A DNA stretch of 64,000 bases from contig JAIRNF010000058.1 of the NCBI GenBank assembly GCA_031258195.1, positions 1 through 64,000 on the forward strand, in the 5' to 3' direction. The stretch is from Prevotellaceae bacterium. GTDB taxonomy: Bacteria > Bacteroidota > Bacteroidia > Bacteroidales > UBA932. The notes below the pieces were generated by a model, which worked only from the letters and a program-made list of their open reading frames with translations, made no database searches and had not been told where the DNA came from. A program made the translations under genes and the position numbers. Below are positions 27,137 to 36,482 of this stretch, piece after piece. Numbering within the stretch: the first letter of the stretch is position 1; every line of letters starts with the position of its first letter.

Positions 27137-29764
27137 ATGAATCGCATGCTTATAGGACTGCTGCTCTGTTTCGGCTATTTTCCACTTTTGGGTCAAGTTG
27201 AAATTGAGGGAACGCTCTTTTCTTCGGGCGGCGGCTCTCTTTCAGGAGTAAGCATTATTATTCGTCCACTAAAAGACGCGGAAAGCATTATTACCTATGG
27301 GTTTTCTGATAATAATGGAAGATTTAAAATATCGGTAAAGCATGGTGGCGACTCTATCGCGCTGTCAATAAAATCGATGCTATATGCCGATACCTTATTG
27401 CGCTTGGCTAATAGAAGTCAGGCGCTGAGTATTCCGCTAGAACCCCAAAGCCACCTACTTGAGGAGGCAAAAATACGAGCAAGTCCCATATACCGAAAAG
27501 GAGATACGACGGTTTATTCTGTGCAAGCCTTCGCGCGGAAACAGGACTTTTCTATTGGCGATGTAATTAAAAAAATGCCAGGGTTTGATGTTGACGAAAG
27601 CGGCAAAATCAGCTTTCAGGGACAACACATAGAGAAATACTATATTGAAGGTTTAGATTTGTTGGAAAGCAGGTACGCCTTAGCCAACAACAACCTCCCG
27701 CACACCTCCGTAGGCTCTGTAGAGGTGCTGCACGACCACCAACCCATAAAAGCAGTTGATGGAATTATAAGCAGCAGTTCAACATCGCTCAACATTAAAC
27801 TTAAGAGCAGCGTTGCGGTTACCGGTAGGGCGCAGGTTGGCGCAGGCTTTTCTCCGTTGCTGTGGGATGTAAACCTCACCCCCATGCTATTCGCAAAAGG
27901 ACGGCAGGTAATAGCATCTTGGCAAACAAACAACGTAGGTAACGATTTAAGTACGCAGCATCGAACGCTTACCTTTAGCAACGGTAAGCTTGATGGAGCG
28001 GCAACACTGAAGTCCAACTTAGTTGAAATTCCAAACTTATCACAGCTATCCATTGCTAGAAACAAGTATTTAGACAACGAAGCGAACCTCGCCACATACA
28101 ACCACCTTGTTAAGCTCTCGTCAACCACGGAACTAAAGATAAGCGGATCTTACTACCATGACAATATTGCGGAAGAGGGTTATGTTGCCACATCTTACTT
28201 TTTGCAAGACTCGGTGCTAAATATATACGAACGTCAAAGAAACACGCTATTCCGTGGCAGTCTAATTGCCAACCTTAGCTTAACTCAGAACGTAAAGTCG
28301 CGCTATTTGCTAAATAAGGTAAGCTTTGGACGGTTTTGGGACACCGATAATGCTGAAATAACTGGCGGTACGAATCAAGCTATTAAAGCAAAGCTCCCAC
28401 ACACCACCATTGCAAATACGCTGGATGTTTTGATTCCGATTAAAAAGAACTTTCTAAGAGTCGAGTCCGTTGTCGACTATAATGATTCCCCTCAAACGCT
28501 TGATTTTCTCCCAGGGGTGTTTATTACAGGCAATGAGTTGGAGCAGCAGGTCAGCAACCGGAGCTTTATAACAACCAATAAGTTAAGTTTTTCTCTTCCT
28601 GTAAAATCGCTTCTGTTTAGCACAGTTTTGGGAGTCGATCACGAGCATCAAAAATATGAAACGGCGGTTGTAGTAGATGGTATTTTGAGTACGGCAGACT
28701 CTTTAAGTAATGCATTAAAGTGGTCTAAGTGGGATGCATTTGTAAGAGAAAATGTGGAGTATAAAAAGGGAAAAATACTTTTTCGGCTAGGGCTACCCCT
28801 GCAATATACCATGCTTAGTATTATAGATAATAGGCATAGCGCAAGCGACGAAATGAACCGCTGGTTTTTTAAACCTTCCGCCTTTATTCAATATAAACCG
28901 ACAGGTAGCATCGCTTGGAATTTATTTGCCAGCCAATCCAAAGCACTTGGAAACATGAACAACCTATTGATGGGTAATGTTATTGTTAATCATAGGCAGA
29001 CGAGAAGCAATCAAGCAGACATAGATGTTGTTAAGTCGACAAATCTGCGAACAGAGTTCGTTTATAAAAATCTGGCAAAAGGGTTGTTTGCCAGTATTAG
29101 CTGGAACATGTCAAATACCAAAAGAGGGTTGATGCTTAACCAGGTTCCGCAAGGTGGTGGACTGTTCGCATATAGATATGAAAGAAGAGATAATGATACG
29201 AAAATAAACAACTTGTTATCCGAGTTTAGCCGGTATATAAGCGGGTTTAAAACAACGTTAGGGATAAAAGGGGAATACTCAAAAAATTGCTTCGATTATT
29301 TGCTAAGCGGACAACTTGAAGAGATGAATCAGCAAGTATTTGCTGTTACACCCAATTTTTTATTCGGTTTTTCAAAATACTTTAGCGTTGGTTATTCATA
29401 CAGATTAGCCAAAACAAAAACAGATATTGTCAGTTCGTCTTCAAATTTTCTGAACCAAAAACACAAGTTGGACTTTTATTTATATATTACAAGTAGCGAT
29501 CTGATTGGTTTTGAGAATGAACTTTATCACACAAAAAAAACAGGATTGTCTACTAGTCAATCACTGTTTTCTAATGTAGTGTATTCTTTTAAGCCTGTTA
29601 ACAGCAGAGTTAGTCTAAAGTTAGAGTGTCGAAACCTGTTCGACACCAACAAATTATCAGAAATACGCCAAAGCGATATCGTTTTACTATATACCGAATA
29701 CTACTTGCGACCTCGTCAATTTATACTAACAGCCACATGGTCATTGGGTATGAGAAAAAAGTAA
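27137..29764 (+). CDS. TonB-dependent-receptor-like outer-membrane protein with carboxypeptidase-regulatory domain
   Basis: About 875 residues from the ATG at 27137; a GTG one codon earlier is also open. A signal peptide (ending LLGQ) is followed by a CarboxypepD_reg/CNA-B-like beta-sandwich (about 20-105: GTLFSSGGGSLSGVSI, YGFSDNNGRFKI). A plug-like domain comes next (about 115-210: GDTTVYSVQAFARKQDFSIGD, IKKMPGFDVDESGKISFQG, IEGLDLLESRYALANNNLP), then a long barrel with alternating aromatic strands to the C-terminus. It belongs to the GLPGLI-associated receptor group, which lacks an obvious TonB box. It probably moves a substrate across the outer membrane. With the small Cys peptide and the GLPGLI protein it forms a three-gene export or uptake locus; the direction of transport is unknown. 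Confidence 0.85.
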   Translation: MNRMLIGLLLCFGYFPLLGQVEIEGTLFSSGGGSLSGVSIIIRPLKDAESIITYGFSDNNGRFKISVKHGGDSIALSIKSMLYADTLLRLANRSQALSIPLEPQSHLLEEAKIRASPIYRKGDTTVYSVQAFARKQDFSIGDVIKKMPGFDVDESGKISFQGQHIEKYYIEGLDLLESRYALANNNLPHTSVGSVEVLHDHQPIKAVDGIISSSSTSLNIKLKSSVAVTGRAQVGAGFSPLLWDVNLTPMLFAKGRQVIASWQTNNVGNDLSTQHRTLTFSNGKLDGAATLKSNLVEIPNLSQLSIARNKYLDNEANLATYNHLVKLSSTTELKISGSYYHDNIAEEGYVATSYFLQDSVLNIYERQRNTLFRGSLIANLSLTQNVKSRYLLNKVSFGRFWDTDNAEITGGTNQAIKAKLPHTTIANTLDVLIPIKKNFLRVESVVDYNDSPQTLDFLPGVFITGNELEQQVSNRSFITTNKLSFSLPVKSLLFSTVLGVDHEHQKYETAVVVDGILSTADSLSNALKWSKWDAFVRENVEYKKGKILFRLGLPLQYTMLSIIDNRHSASDEMNRWFFKPSAFIQYKPTGSIAWNLFASQSKALGNMNNLLMGNVIVNHRQTRSNQADIDVVKSTNLRTEFVYKNLAKGLFASISWNMSNTKRGLMLNQVPQGGGLFAYRYERRDNDTKINNLLSEFSRYISGFKTTLGIKGEYSKNCFDYLLSGQLEEMNQQVFAVTPNFLFGFSKYFSVGYSYRLAKTKTDIVSSSSNFLNQKHKLDFYLYITSSDLIGFENELYHTKKTGLSTSQSLFSNVVYSFKPVNSRVSLKLECRNLFDTNKLSEIRQSDIVLLYTEYYLRPRQFILTATWSLGMRKK

Positions 29765-29794
29765 ATCCTTTATTGATGGCATAATTCATTATGC

Positions 29795-30260
29795 TCAATT
29801 TTCCATCTCCTCCAAATATCCCTTAGCCTTTTTCATCAACCTAGTACGCTCCGCTTTCAGCTCCGATACGGCAGCTTGGTCTTTTTCTTCATCCAGCCTG
29901 CCAAGTATTTTATTAATCTTATCCATCGTATTTTTAAGATGTATCTTGGCTTTCATCGCTGCTACATAACGGTCGGAAGAAAGCGCCCGCTTATACTCAA
30001 CCAACGCCTTATCGTACTTCCGTCCGTTCTTTCCTATGATAGCCTTTTTCGTAGCATCCCTCGCGAACTCAATATCCCTAATCTTATCAACCAGCGAGTA
30101 GTAGTCTTTCAGAAAAGCCTTGTCCTCATCGTACTGCTTCACGAACCTGTTCCGCACAGGTACGTAGTCGCTTCAAACCTCCCATTAGCAGCATTTTCAA
30201 GCGCTTTATACGAATCGTTAAAGAATCGTCCTGTTCCGCCTGTATAAGAAGTAAACAGAT
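29795..30260 (-). pseudogene. Phage gene fragment, copy B (frameshifted)
   Basis: The minus-strand frame 29795-30157 reads 120 residues (RNRFVKQYDEDKAFLKDYYSL, GRKYDKALVEYKRALSSDRY, LNKIL-type helix, ending YLEEMEN). Upstream, in the next frame, coding continues toward 30250 (GGTGRFFNDSYKALENAANGRFEATTY), so a one-base shift near 30170 breaks it. It is the C-terminal end of a larger phage structural or polyvalent protein, with an LPD38-like tail possible but unproven. Its partner copy at 24396-24646 is shorter and more diverged. Confidence 0.6.
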
Positions 30261-30270
30261 GTTCTAAGGT

Positions 30271-30576
30271 TTGGGGAGGTCGGGAGGGACTAATGCGCTG
30301 TTAGTTGCTACTGAGGTCGGCTGTTTGCCTGAAGTCAGCAACGATGTTATATTTAGCAATGCTACCAAAGGGTTGAATACCGTTGTTGACCGACTGAACG
30401 AACGGCTTGCCGATGATAGGTACACCAAGCGCATTACCAACAACGAGCTGGTGAATATCGGTAGCTTCTTTGCCTCGCTAAAGGAACAGGATAAGGACAA
30501 GCAAGCCAATAGCAGCGGTACAACGAATATCTACCGGCAAATCATCAACCAACACTACCATGCAAAAGGACATTAA
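30271..30576 (+). pseudogene. 3' fragment of a phage tail-type gene
   Basis: A 101-codon frame from a TTG, without a plausible natural start. It reads VATEVGCLPEVSNDVIFSNATKG, VDRLNERLADDRYTKRITNN, and ends INQHYHAKGH. The helical character and its position directly before the next phage gene, which it overlaps by 17 bases in another frame, suggest the last ~100 residues of a tail or tape-measure type protein whose 5' part was lost. Confidence 0.45.
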
Positions 30577-32106
30577 TATACAGGGTATTCAAAGAAATAA
30601 TCCCGACAACAAAACGCCTGACGGAACATGTCAGGAAATACTCAACCTTAGATACGATTCTGGGGCATGGCGACCTGTCGGAGCTAAGAAAAGCATAGGT
30701 AGCCATCTGGCAGCACAGGAAAGCTTTTTCGTGCATGACGTAGGGGTAACGAAAAACCTCATCTCAAAGTATCAGAATACCCTGAGGTGGGACAGGATGC
30801 ACGGCTACGAGCATTACCCCTATATCGAGCCTATCATCGCCTACGTAGATGCCAACGATACGTTCAGGTTTGATGCGGTAGGTAATGTTCTCGTCATCTT
30901 TTTTAACGAAACCAAGCAAACCCTATCATGGGCGTTGTGGTCGCCCGAAGATATGGCTGGCACGTTAGTCCGCAAGTATGACTACATCGAAAAATTACCC
31001 GAATTACCAATATTCGACTTCTACCCTGTTAACGCCACCACAACCGATAAGTACGACTACGCCTATCAGGGGGCTTCGCCGTCATCCGAAAGCGAGAAGC
31101 AGGAGTACGTCAAGAATCACGCTGCCGCATGGGTGGCTAAGAAGCGACACGAGTGGTACGATAAGGGCTGGTTTGACGGCTACTTCTACCTAATCTACGC
31201 CTTTGAACTCTTCGATGGAACGATAGTAAAGCACTCAAATCCGATTGGTATTTACGGCGGAAACTTAGAGATGCTGGACGAGGAACGGAGCTACCCGCAA
31301 GCCGGTTGGTACGGCGAGGATACGCACCTACAGCTCCATGTCGCCTACGGTGGAACAATGTACATAACTTGCCGAAACGTCAAAGCTTCCTGCCTAAAGT
31401 ACAAGCTGATGTATAACGTAGATTTGTCAGCCTATAAGCAACTCATTCGGAGCGTTAACATCTATATTTCCGCACCTGTTACTATTGACTTTACCGAGAA
31501 CGTACCCACTACCCGCGCCAACTCGCAGCCACATGCCTACTATCCTACCTACTACAAAGTTGATAAGCTGCCGTCCAAAAACTTCGACAAGCAGGCTGGC
31601 TTCTACTTGCTGAAGCGCTTGAAGATAGACAGCATGAGCAGCTGCCTGTCGGAGCAGACCATAACCGAGAACCTCAACCGGCTGGTAGCGCAACCCACGC
31701 TGCCTGTCGATAACAGCACCCACCATACCATACCATATATACCGATGCCAATAAAGCGTACAATAGCAGGCTTTTCTTGGGCGATATAACCTCAACCCTG
31801 TTCAAGGGTTGGAGCTTAAAGTACTACAACAATTTGGGCAACAATCAACAGGTATTTACGAGGATTATACTGCATACCGCTGACGGTGTAAAGACCGTAG
31901 ATAGCGAGCCTTTCACTATCGGCAGCAAAATCAACCTACCGCTCATCCTTTCCTATCCCGATACGAGGGCGGTGCGTATGGACTTCTTTACGCCCTACTC
32001 CGAACAAATCGGCTCGTTCGTTACCATTCCGCAAACCTTCACCAAAATACTATCCATACCCCTAGAGCCTCACCCCACGCTAAATATAGCCTACGATTGG
32101 AAATAA
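30560..32106 (+). pseudogene. Phage structural protein broken by a frameshift
   Basis: The first frame (30560-31789) encodes MQKDINIQGIQRNNPDNKTPDG and EILNLRYDSGAWRPVG, the N-terminal pattern of large Bacteroidota phage structural proteins that start with a QxxxxNxPD..CxExxNLR motif. It then shows DGYFYLIYAFELFDGTIVKHSNP. After THHT near 31727 the frame shifts: the true continuation YTDANKAYNSRLFLGDITSTL is in the next frame and runs to a TAA at 32104-32106 (ending LNIAYDWK). Full-length relatives are, as far as I recall, longer, so the 3' end may also be cut. The GC content is higher than in the neighbours. Confidence 0.65.
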
Positions 32107-32144
32107 TATGAATGGTTGGTATTTTCTGGAGAAGTCTTTGCGCA

Positions 32145-32185
32145 TTTAATCGGTAGCGCTCCGAACCAATGCAACGACAAAAGTA
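32145..32185 (-). promoter_or_regulatory. Remnant of a second cobalamin riboswitch with its promoter
   Basis: On the minus strand TACTTTTG (-7 motif, complement of 32178-32185) is followed after five bases by GCATTGGTTCGGAGCG (32157-32172), identical to the 5' stem of the riboswitch at 9956-9971, with the same spacing. The text then reads CTACCGATTAAA, matching the start of the TTAAAAGGGAA core, and diverges at 32145. No GCCACTG or B12 box follows, so it cannot bind cobalamin. It marks a rearrangement edge against the phage gene end. 32186-32267 is AT-rich with nothing else visible. Confidence 0.6.
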
Positions 32186-32313
32186 AAAATAATTCAGATA
32201 TGTAATTCTACTATAAAACAGGCAGAGCATTTTGTGTTATGAGAGAATAATGAATGATAGTCCGTATTTAAAAGGCTCCCCTACCACCGTTAAATATAGG
32301 AAGTATTAATCTT

Positions 32314-32619
32314 TTGAAAAACGGAAAGCGTACGTTAGACGTATATATTGCATCGGCTAAGCCGACAACCGACACATTGTTTATAGAACTGTCAGAAACC
32401 CACATAGTAGAGACAATACCACAGTCGTCAACAATACAATCGGATTTCGATGTATATTCTGTAGAGATAATGCGTGAAGGGCGAACGTTGAAAGAGGTAC
32501 AATCGTTACCTTTAGAATCCGGCAGATACTCCGAAGATAAAGCTCGCGGGTTTCAAGACCTTCTTAAGCAAATCGATAAAGAATCGAACCGAAAAGCGGT
32601 ATTTAAGCAGAAAAGCTGA
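32314..32619 (+). CDS. Short unrecognised protein or gene fragment
   Basis: A 101-codon frame from a TTG. The frame is open from about 32268 (PLPPLNIGSINLLKNGKRTL), so the real start may be lost. It reads VYIASAKPTTDTLFIELSETHIV, FDVYSVEIMREGRTLKEVQSL and a basic tail. I recognise no family. The lack of an ATG and the position between a rearrangement edge and a chromosomal gene suggest a remnant of the phage-like region. Confidence 0.35.
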   Translation: MKNGKRTLDVYIASAKPTTDTLFIELSETHIVETIPQSSTIQSDFDVYSVEIMREGRTLKEVQSLPLESGRYSEDKARGFQDLLKQIDKESNRKAVFKQKS

Positions 32620-32652
32620 TATTTGTAGTTCGAACTATAAAAATCAAATCAA

Positions 32653-33321
32653 ATGAAAAAGATATTTGTTATTGCATCGCTAGCAATACTTTTCTTTGCA
32701 TGTAACAATGCTCCTAAGAGTGTAGAAACAAAAAACAACGAGGAAAGTAAACCTGTAGTACAGGTAAAATCCGAAGACGTAAAAGCTAAAGCATTTGATG
32801 AACTGTTTACAAGTATTAAGCCCACAGAAATTACCGATAATGTGTTTAAGCTGGTAGGCGAAGATTATACTGTAATTACGGGCGGTAAGGCTGATAATTA
32901 CAACTCTATGACAGCCAACTTTGGTGGCTGGGGGCGGCTGTTCGACTATCCGGTAACATGGTGTTTCTTACGCGCTAATAGATATACGTTAGAGTATATT
33001 AAGGAAAAAAAGACCTACACAATGTCGTATTTTACCGATCAGTATAAAGATGAGGTATTATTCTTTGGAAGTCAAAGCGGGCGAGGAACAGATAAGATGA
33101 ACAACCATGCGCTTACTATGGTAGAAACTCCGTTGGGAAATATTACTTATAAGGAAGCGCGTTTTATTCTTGAATGTGAGGTAATCGAAATTACTACTGT
33201 GAATCCGAACGATTTTTTTAGCGAGCGTGGGAAGCAATTTGTTGTGGAAGCATATGCTGAAGCAAAAGATTACCATAAGTTGGTATTTGGTAAAATAGCT
33301 AACGTTTGGATAAGAAAGTAA
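32653..33321 (+). CDS. Flavin-reductase-like (flavoredoxin-type) lipoprotein
   Basis: A 222-residue protein with a lipoprotein signal (LAILFFACNN, Cys about 17) and an acidic linker. The mature domain follows the FMN-binding split-barrel pattern of flavin reductase-like/flavoredoxin proteins: VGEDYTVITGGKADNYNSMTANFGGWG (FMN pocket Ser/Thr), then VTWCFLRANRYTLEYIKEKKTYTMSYF, and SGRGTDKMNNHALT. These proteins bind FMN and pass electrons between flavins or to small redox partners. The lipid anchor would hold it in the periplasm or at the outer membrane. The next gene encodes a CDGSH iron-sulfur protein, which fits a redox role, but the genes are not clearly one operon (gap about 115 bases). 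Confidence 0.8.
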   Translation: MKKIFVIASLAILFFACNNAPKSVETKNNEESKPVVQVKSEDVKAKAFDELFTSIKPTEITDNVFKLVGEDYTVITGGKADNYNSMTANFGGWGRLFDYPVTWCFLRANRYTLEYIKEKKTYTMSYFTDQYKDEVLFFGSQSGRGTDKMNNHALTMVETPLGNITYKEARFILECEVIEITTVNPNDFFSERGKQFVVEAYAEAKDYHKLVFGKIANVWIRK

Positions 33322-33436
33322 AAGCTTTTCTTTTATAATTATTTTCTTCGATAATAGAACCAAAGCTAACTTTGATTGTTAAATATGCTACAGAGAAAGA
33401 AAAATCGCTCTTTGGCGTCCAAAGGCTGTCGTACCT

Positions 33437-34162
33437 ATGAATCGAATACATATGGAAGAAAATAAAGAAATGAAAGTAAAAGTACTAAAAAACGGTCCTT
33501 ATCAAATAACAGGAAAAATCCCGTTAGATCAGCTAAAGCTTGTGCCTAATGCAAAAGAATTTCCTCTTTTCTACGAAAAAGTAAAAGATTATTCTGAGCA
33601 AGCCACATGCTACTTATGTCGGTGCGGTAAAAGTAAGAATAAACCATTTTGCGACGGTAGCCATAATCCGGATTTTGATGGCGCGGAAACCGCAGGACAT
33701 AAAGCTTATGAGGAAATGGCGGATGTCATGGAAGGTAAGTACGACTTAAACCTTTTAGATGCGGTAGAGCTTTGTGCTCATGCTCGTTTTTGTAATGTAA
33801 AGAGTGGTGTATGGAATCTAATTCAGCATGGTTTTACAGAAGAAACTCGGGAATGGGTAAAGCAAGAGTGTGCTGATTGTCCTAGCGGCAGACTTACCGT
33901 TATTACAAAAGAAGGCAAGGTATTAGAGCCTGATCTTCCGCAAGAAATAAGTATTCTTGAAGACATCGCGGTTGAGTCGCACGGACCAATTTGGGTAAAA
34001 GGAGGTATTCCGATTGAGGATGAAAAAGGGAAAATATATCCTATCCGCAATCGTGTCACATTATGTCGTTGTGGTAAGAGTAAGAATAAACCTTTTTGCG
34101 ATGGTCTTCATATGAAAAATAAAGGCGAGTTGAAGGAGGCGGATTTAAAGGTAGAAGAATAA
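33437..34162 (+). CDS. Double CDGSH iron-sulfur domain protein (mitoNEET-like)
   Basis: A 241-residue cytoplasmic protein with two CDGSH motifs: CRCGKSKNKPFCDGSH (about 61-76) and CRCGKSKNKPFCDGLH (about 208-223). Each provides the three Cys and one His that hold a redox-active [2Fe-2S] cluster. Between them is a Cys-containing region (LCAHARFCNV, ECADCPSGRLTV) typical of the bacterial DUF1271/CDGSH fusion group. An internal ATG at 33452 (MEENKEMK) is an equally good start. It may store or transfer clusters or sense redox state. A hairpin terminator follows. Confidence 0.9.
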   Translation: MNRIHMEENKEMKVKVLKNGPYQITGKIPLDQLKLVPNAKEFPLFYEKVKDYSEQATCYLCRCGKSKNKPFCDGSHNPDFDGAETAGHKAYEEMADVMEGKYDLNLLDAVELCAHARFCNVKSGVWNLIQHGFTEETREWVKQECADCPSGRLTVITKEGKVLEPDLPQEISILEDIAVESHGPIWVKGGIPIEDEKGKIYPIRNRVTLCRCGKSKNKPFCDGLHMKNKGELKEADLKVEE

Positions 34163-34190
34163 AATAGTTTTTTCATTATATACTTTAGGT

Positions 34191-34228
34191 AAGAAAGGTG
34201 CCGTCTAATTTTGAACAGCGCCTTTCTT
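34191..34228 (+). terminator. Terminator after the CDGSH gene
   Basis: AAGAAAGGTGC at 34191-34201 pairs with GCGCCTTTCTT at 34218-34228 (one wobble), followed by TGGGTTTTATT. It ends the transcript of the CDGSH gene. Confidence 0.7.
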
Positions 34229-34244
34229 TGGGTTTTATTCACAT

Positions 34245-34835
34245 AAAAAACCACCTCCTCAGGGGGGGGTATGCGCTAAGGGGTTTGCCTAAAAGGTTAT
34301 CTTTGTCCAATGAGCAAGTACAAGCAGCAAAGCCGTGTAGTTTGGAAATGCGACTACCATATAGTTTGATACCCGAAGCGCCGTTTTCGAATATTGACAG
34401 GTATAGTTAAGGAACTAGTAGAGCACGACATTCGAATGCTGTGCGGAGTGGAAGGGTAGTGAGGTAGAAGAGCTAAATGTTCAGCCCGACCACATTCATC
34501 TGCTAGCTTCTATTCCTCCTAGAGTATCCGTGTCCGAATTGGTAGGAATGCTAAAAGGTAAGCTCGCGATAAAGCCATTCAAGAGTTGTCCGCAGCTGAG
34601 ACAAAAGCCCTATTGGGGCAACCATTTTTGGTCACGAAGTTATTTTGTCAATACTGTAGGTTTGAACGAAGAGCTGATTCGTCGTTATGCGCAGCATCAA
34701 GAGGAAGTAGATAAGAGAGAGGGGAATACAAATGAGCATTTTACCTTGTTCGACTAACGACAAAACGTGTTGAAGGCTATGCCTTCATTATCATTTTCTA
34801 CTAAAACCGCCTCCTTTGGGGGCGGTTGTTTATAG
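34245..34835 (+). mobile_element. Degenerate IS200-like element
   Basis: From the ATG at about 34312 a transposase can be followed across frames: MSKYKQQSRVVWKCDYHIV, then PKRRF, LEE/VEHDIRMLCG, LNVQPDHIHLLASIPP, VSELVGMLKGKLAI and YWGNHFWSRSYFVNTVG. The HIH triad is the HUH metal site of the IS200/IS605 TnpA tyrosine transposases. At least three frameshifts break it. Short imperfect hairpins flank it: ACCACCTCCTCAGGGGGGGG near 34250 and AACCGCC/GGCGGTT at 34803-34830, as expected for IS200 ends. The element is dead but its hairpin ends could still be used by an intact relative. Confidence 0.75.
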
Positions 34836-34844
34836 ATAGCCATT

Positions 34845-36416
34845 CTAGAATGGGAACTCTTCGAGTTCTACCTCTTTCTTTTCTGCTTCTTCCGGTTTTT
34901 CTGCCGTAAGATGTATAGGGTTACCCTCTATATATATGGCACGCATAGGACGCGCAGGGCAGATAAACTCGCAGCCCCCACAGCCGATGCAGATATCGGT
35001 ATTTATTTTCGGGATGGTAAGAGTTCCTTTATACGGAACCATATCAACCGCTTTAGTAGGGCAGTGTTCAGAACACGCACCACAGTCCATATCCTGCGTA
35101 TATACCACGCAGTTTTCTTTTACAAATACAACCTTACCGATTTGCAGCACTTTCTTTTGTTCTACGGTTAGCGGCTGCAACGCTCCTGTTGGACATACCT
35201 CTGTACAAATAGTACATTCGAAATTACAGAAGCTGGCAAAGTAATCCATACGAGGCATCATTAATCCGTCCAGTCCATATTGTAAAAACGATGGTTTAAG
35301 AACCTGACTCGGACAGCGGCTAACACAGGCGTGGCAAGCCGTACATTTACTCTTAAAATGTTCGAAGCTGATAGACCCCGGAGGACTTACCGGATTTCGC
35401 TTTTTATAAGAAACGGTGCTTATGCCGGATATTACCTTTTCTTGAGCCGGCAAACCTATACCGACAAATGTACCAACTGTAGTGCCGATAAAGCGCCTTT
35501 TCGCCATATCTGGAGAGTTGATAGCATATGAATCATTGGCTATTTCAACTTTTGTTTCCTTCTTTTGCGACATTCTAGGTGATGGCGAAAACCTAAGTCC
35601 AATAGCATTGTAACCGCAGTTAGTTGTACAGTTGAAACAATCTACGCATCGGCTAAAATCTACTTCGTATGTTTTACTTTTAATACAGCTCGATTTACAG
35701 CTAATCTCGCATTTACGGCACTTGATACATTTTTTGGTATTAATCATCATCTTAAAAAGAGAAACTTTTGAAAGTAGCCCTAAAAATGCTCCAACGGGAC
35801 AAATTGTATCGCAGTATAACCTACCATGCTTATATGCCATATAAATTATAAGCAGAAGCATAAGTATAGACAGGCTAAAGGCAAATACGCTAAAAGTATC
35901 TATGCCTACATGGTAGAAATTATAGCTGTCGAAGTTGCTTTCTATGTTTGCTATCAGGTTGTTCCCACCGATGTAAACAGGACGGAAAATGTTAACGGCA
36001 ATTCTTCCGTAGATGCTGTATGGGTCGAGCAAAATGAGAAGAAGGTTAAGCCCGAAAATTGCCGTTACGCCTGTAGCGGCAAGTATGCCGAAACGAAGAA
36101 TGTTTTTAGGCGACGTGTAGGCGTAGCGTTTTTTCTTTTTCTTTCTCCATTTTGCTATACGGCTTATAACATCTTGAAAAATGCCTAGCGGACATAAAAT
36201 AGAGCAGTAGATACGACCTATAAGTAGTGTTAATACTATTAATACGATAAGTGTAATATTAATATTTTTAAGTATTGATGGTACCGACTGAAGGTTTAGT
36301 AAATCGCCTATCCATTGTGGCGCAAGACCGGAGAAATCTAAAAGATAGAAGGTTATTGCAACCAGCATAATCATAGCTACAATAACCCTGATATATTTTA
36401 ATATTTTGTATAACAT
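34845..36416 (-). CDS. Membrane polyferredoxin (NapH/MauM-type 4Fe-4S protein)
   Basis: About 523 residues from the ATG at 36416; a TTG four codons upstream is less likely. Five to six transmembrane helices fill the N-terminal half, with the cytoplasmic Cys motifs CSILCPLG and CDTICPVG of NapH-type proteins. Then come many 4Fe-4S Cys clusters: CIKCRKCEISCK, CVDCFNCTTNCGYN, CTACHACVSRCP, CTICTEVCP, CGACSEHCP and CIGCGGCEFICPAR. The protein can carry a chain of up to about six clusters across or along the membrane, passing electrons between a quinone pool and a soluble partner. It follows the DUF362 gene on the same strand (gap about 66 bases), a recurring pair. The partner enzyme is not in view. 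Confidence 0.85.
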   Translation of the reverse strand: MLYKILKYIRVIVAMIMLVAITFYLLDFSGLAPQWIGDLLNLQSVPSILKNINITLIVLIVLTLLIGRIYCSILCPLGIFQDVISRIAKWRKKKKKRYAYTSPKNILRFGILAATGVTAIFGLNLLLILLDPYSIYGRIAVNIFRPVYIGGNNLIANIESNFDSYNFYHVGIDTFSVFAFSLSILMLLLIIYMAYKHGRLYCDTICPVGAFLGLLSKVSLFKMMINTKKCIKCRKCEISCKSSCIKSKTYEVDFSRCVDCFNCTTNCGYNAIGLRFSPSPRMSQKKETKVEIANDSYAINSPDMAKRRFIGTTVGTFVGIGLPAQEKVISGISTVSYKKRNPVSPPGSISFEHFKSKCTACHACVSRCPSQVLKPSFLQYGLDGLMMPRMDYFASFCNFECTICTEVCPTGALQPLTVEQKKVLQIGKVVFVKENCVVYTQDMDCGACSEHCPTKAVDMVPYKGTLTIPKINTDICIGCGGCEFICPARPMRAIYIEGNPIHLTAEKPEEAEKKEVELEEFPF

Positions 36417-36482
36417 TACACCCCGCAAATAATAATGTTAAGTATAAACTTGAATGATTGAAGCTTAAACGAGTAAGCTACC

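Noticed and set aside
32145..32185. A complete second cobalamin riboswitch
   Set aside because: Only promoter and 5' stem remain; the GGTGxAAxTCC, GCCACTG and B12-box blocks are missing.
34258..34270. Run of eight G as a phase-variation tract
   Set aside because: It lies in the non-coding left end of the dead IS200 element, before the transposase start.
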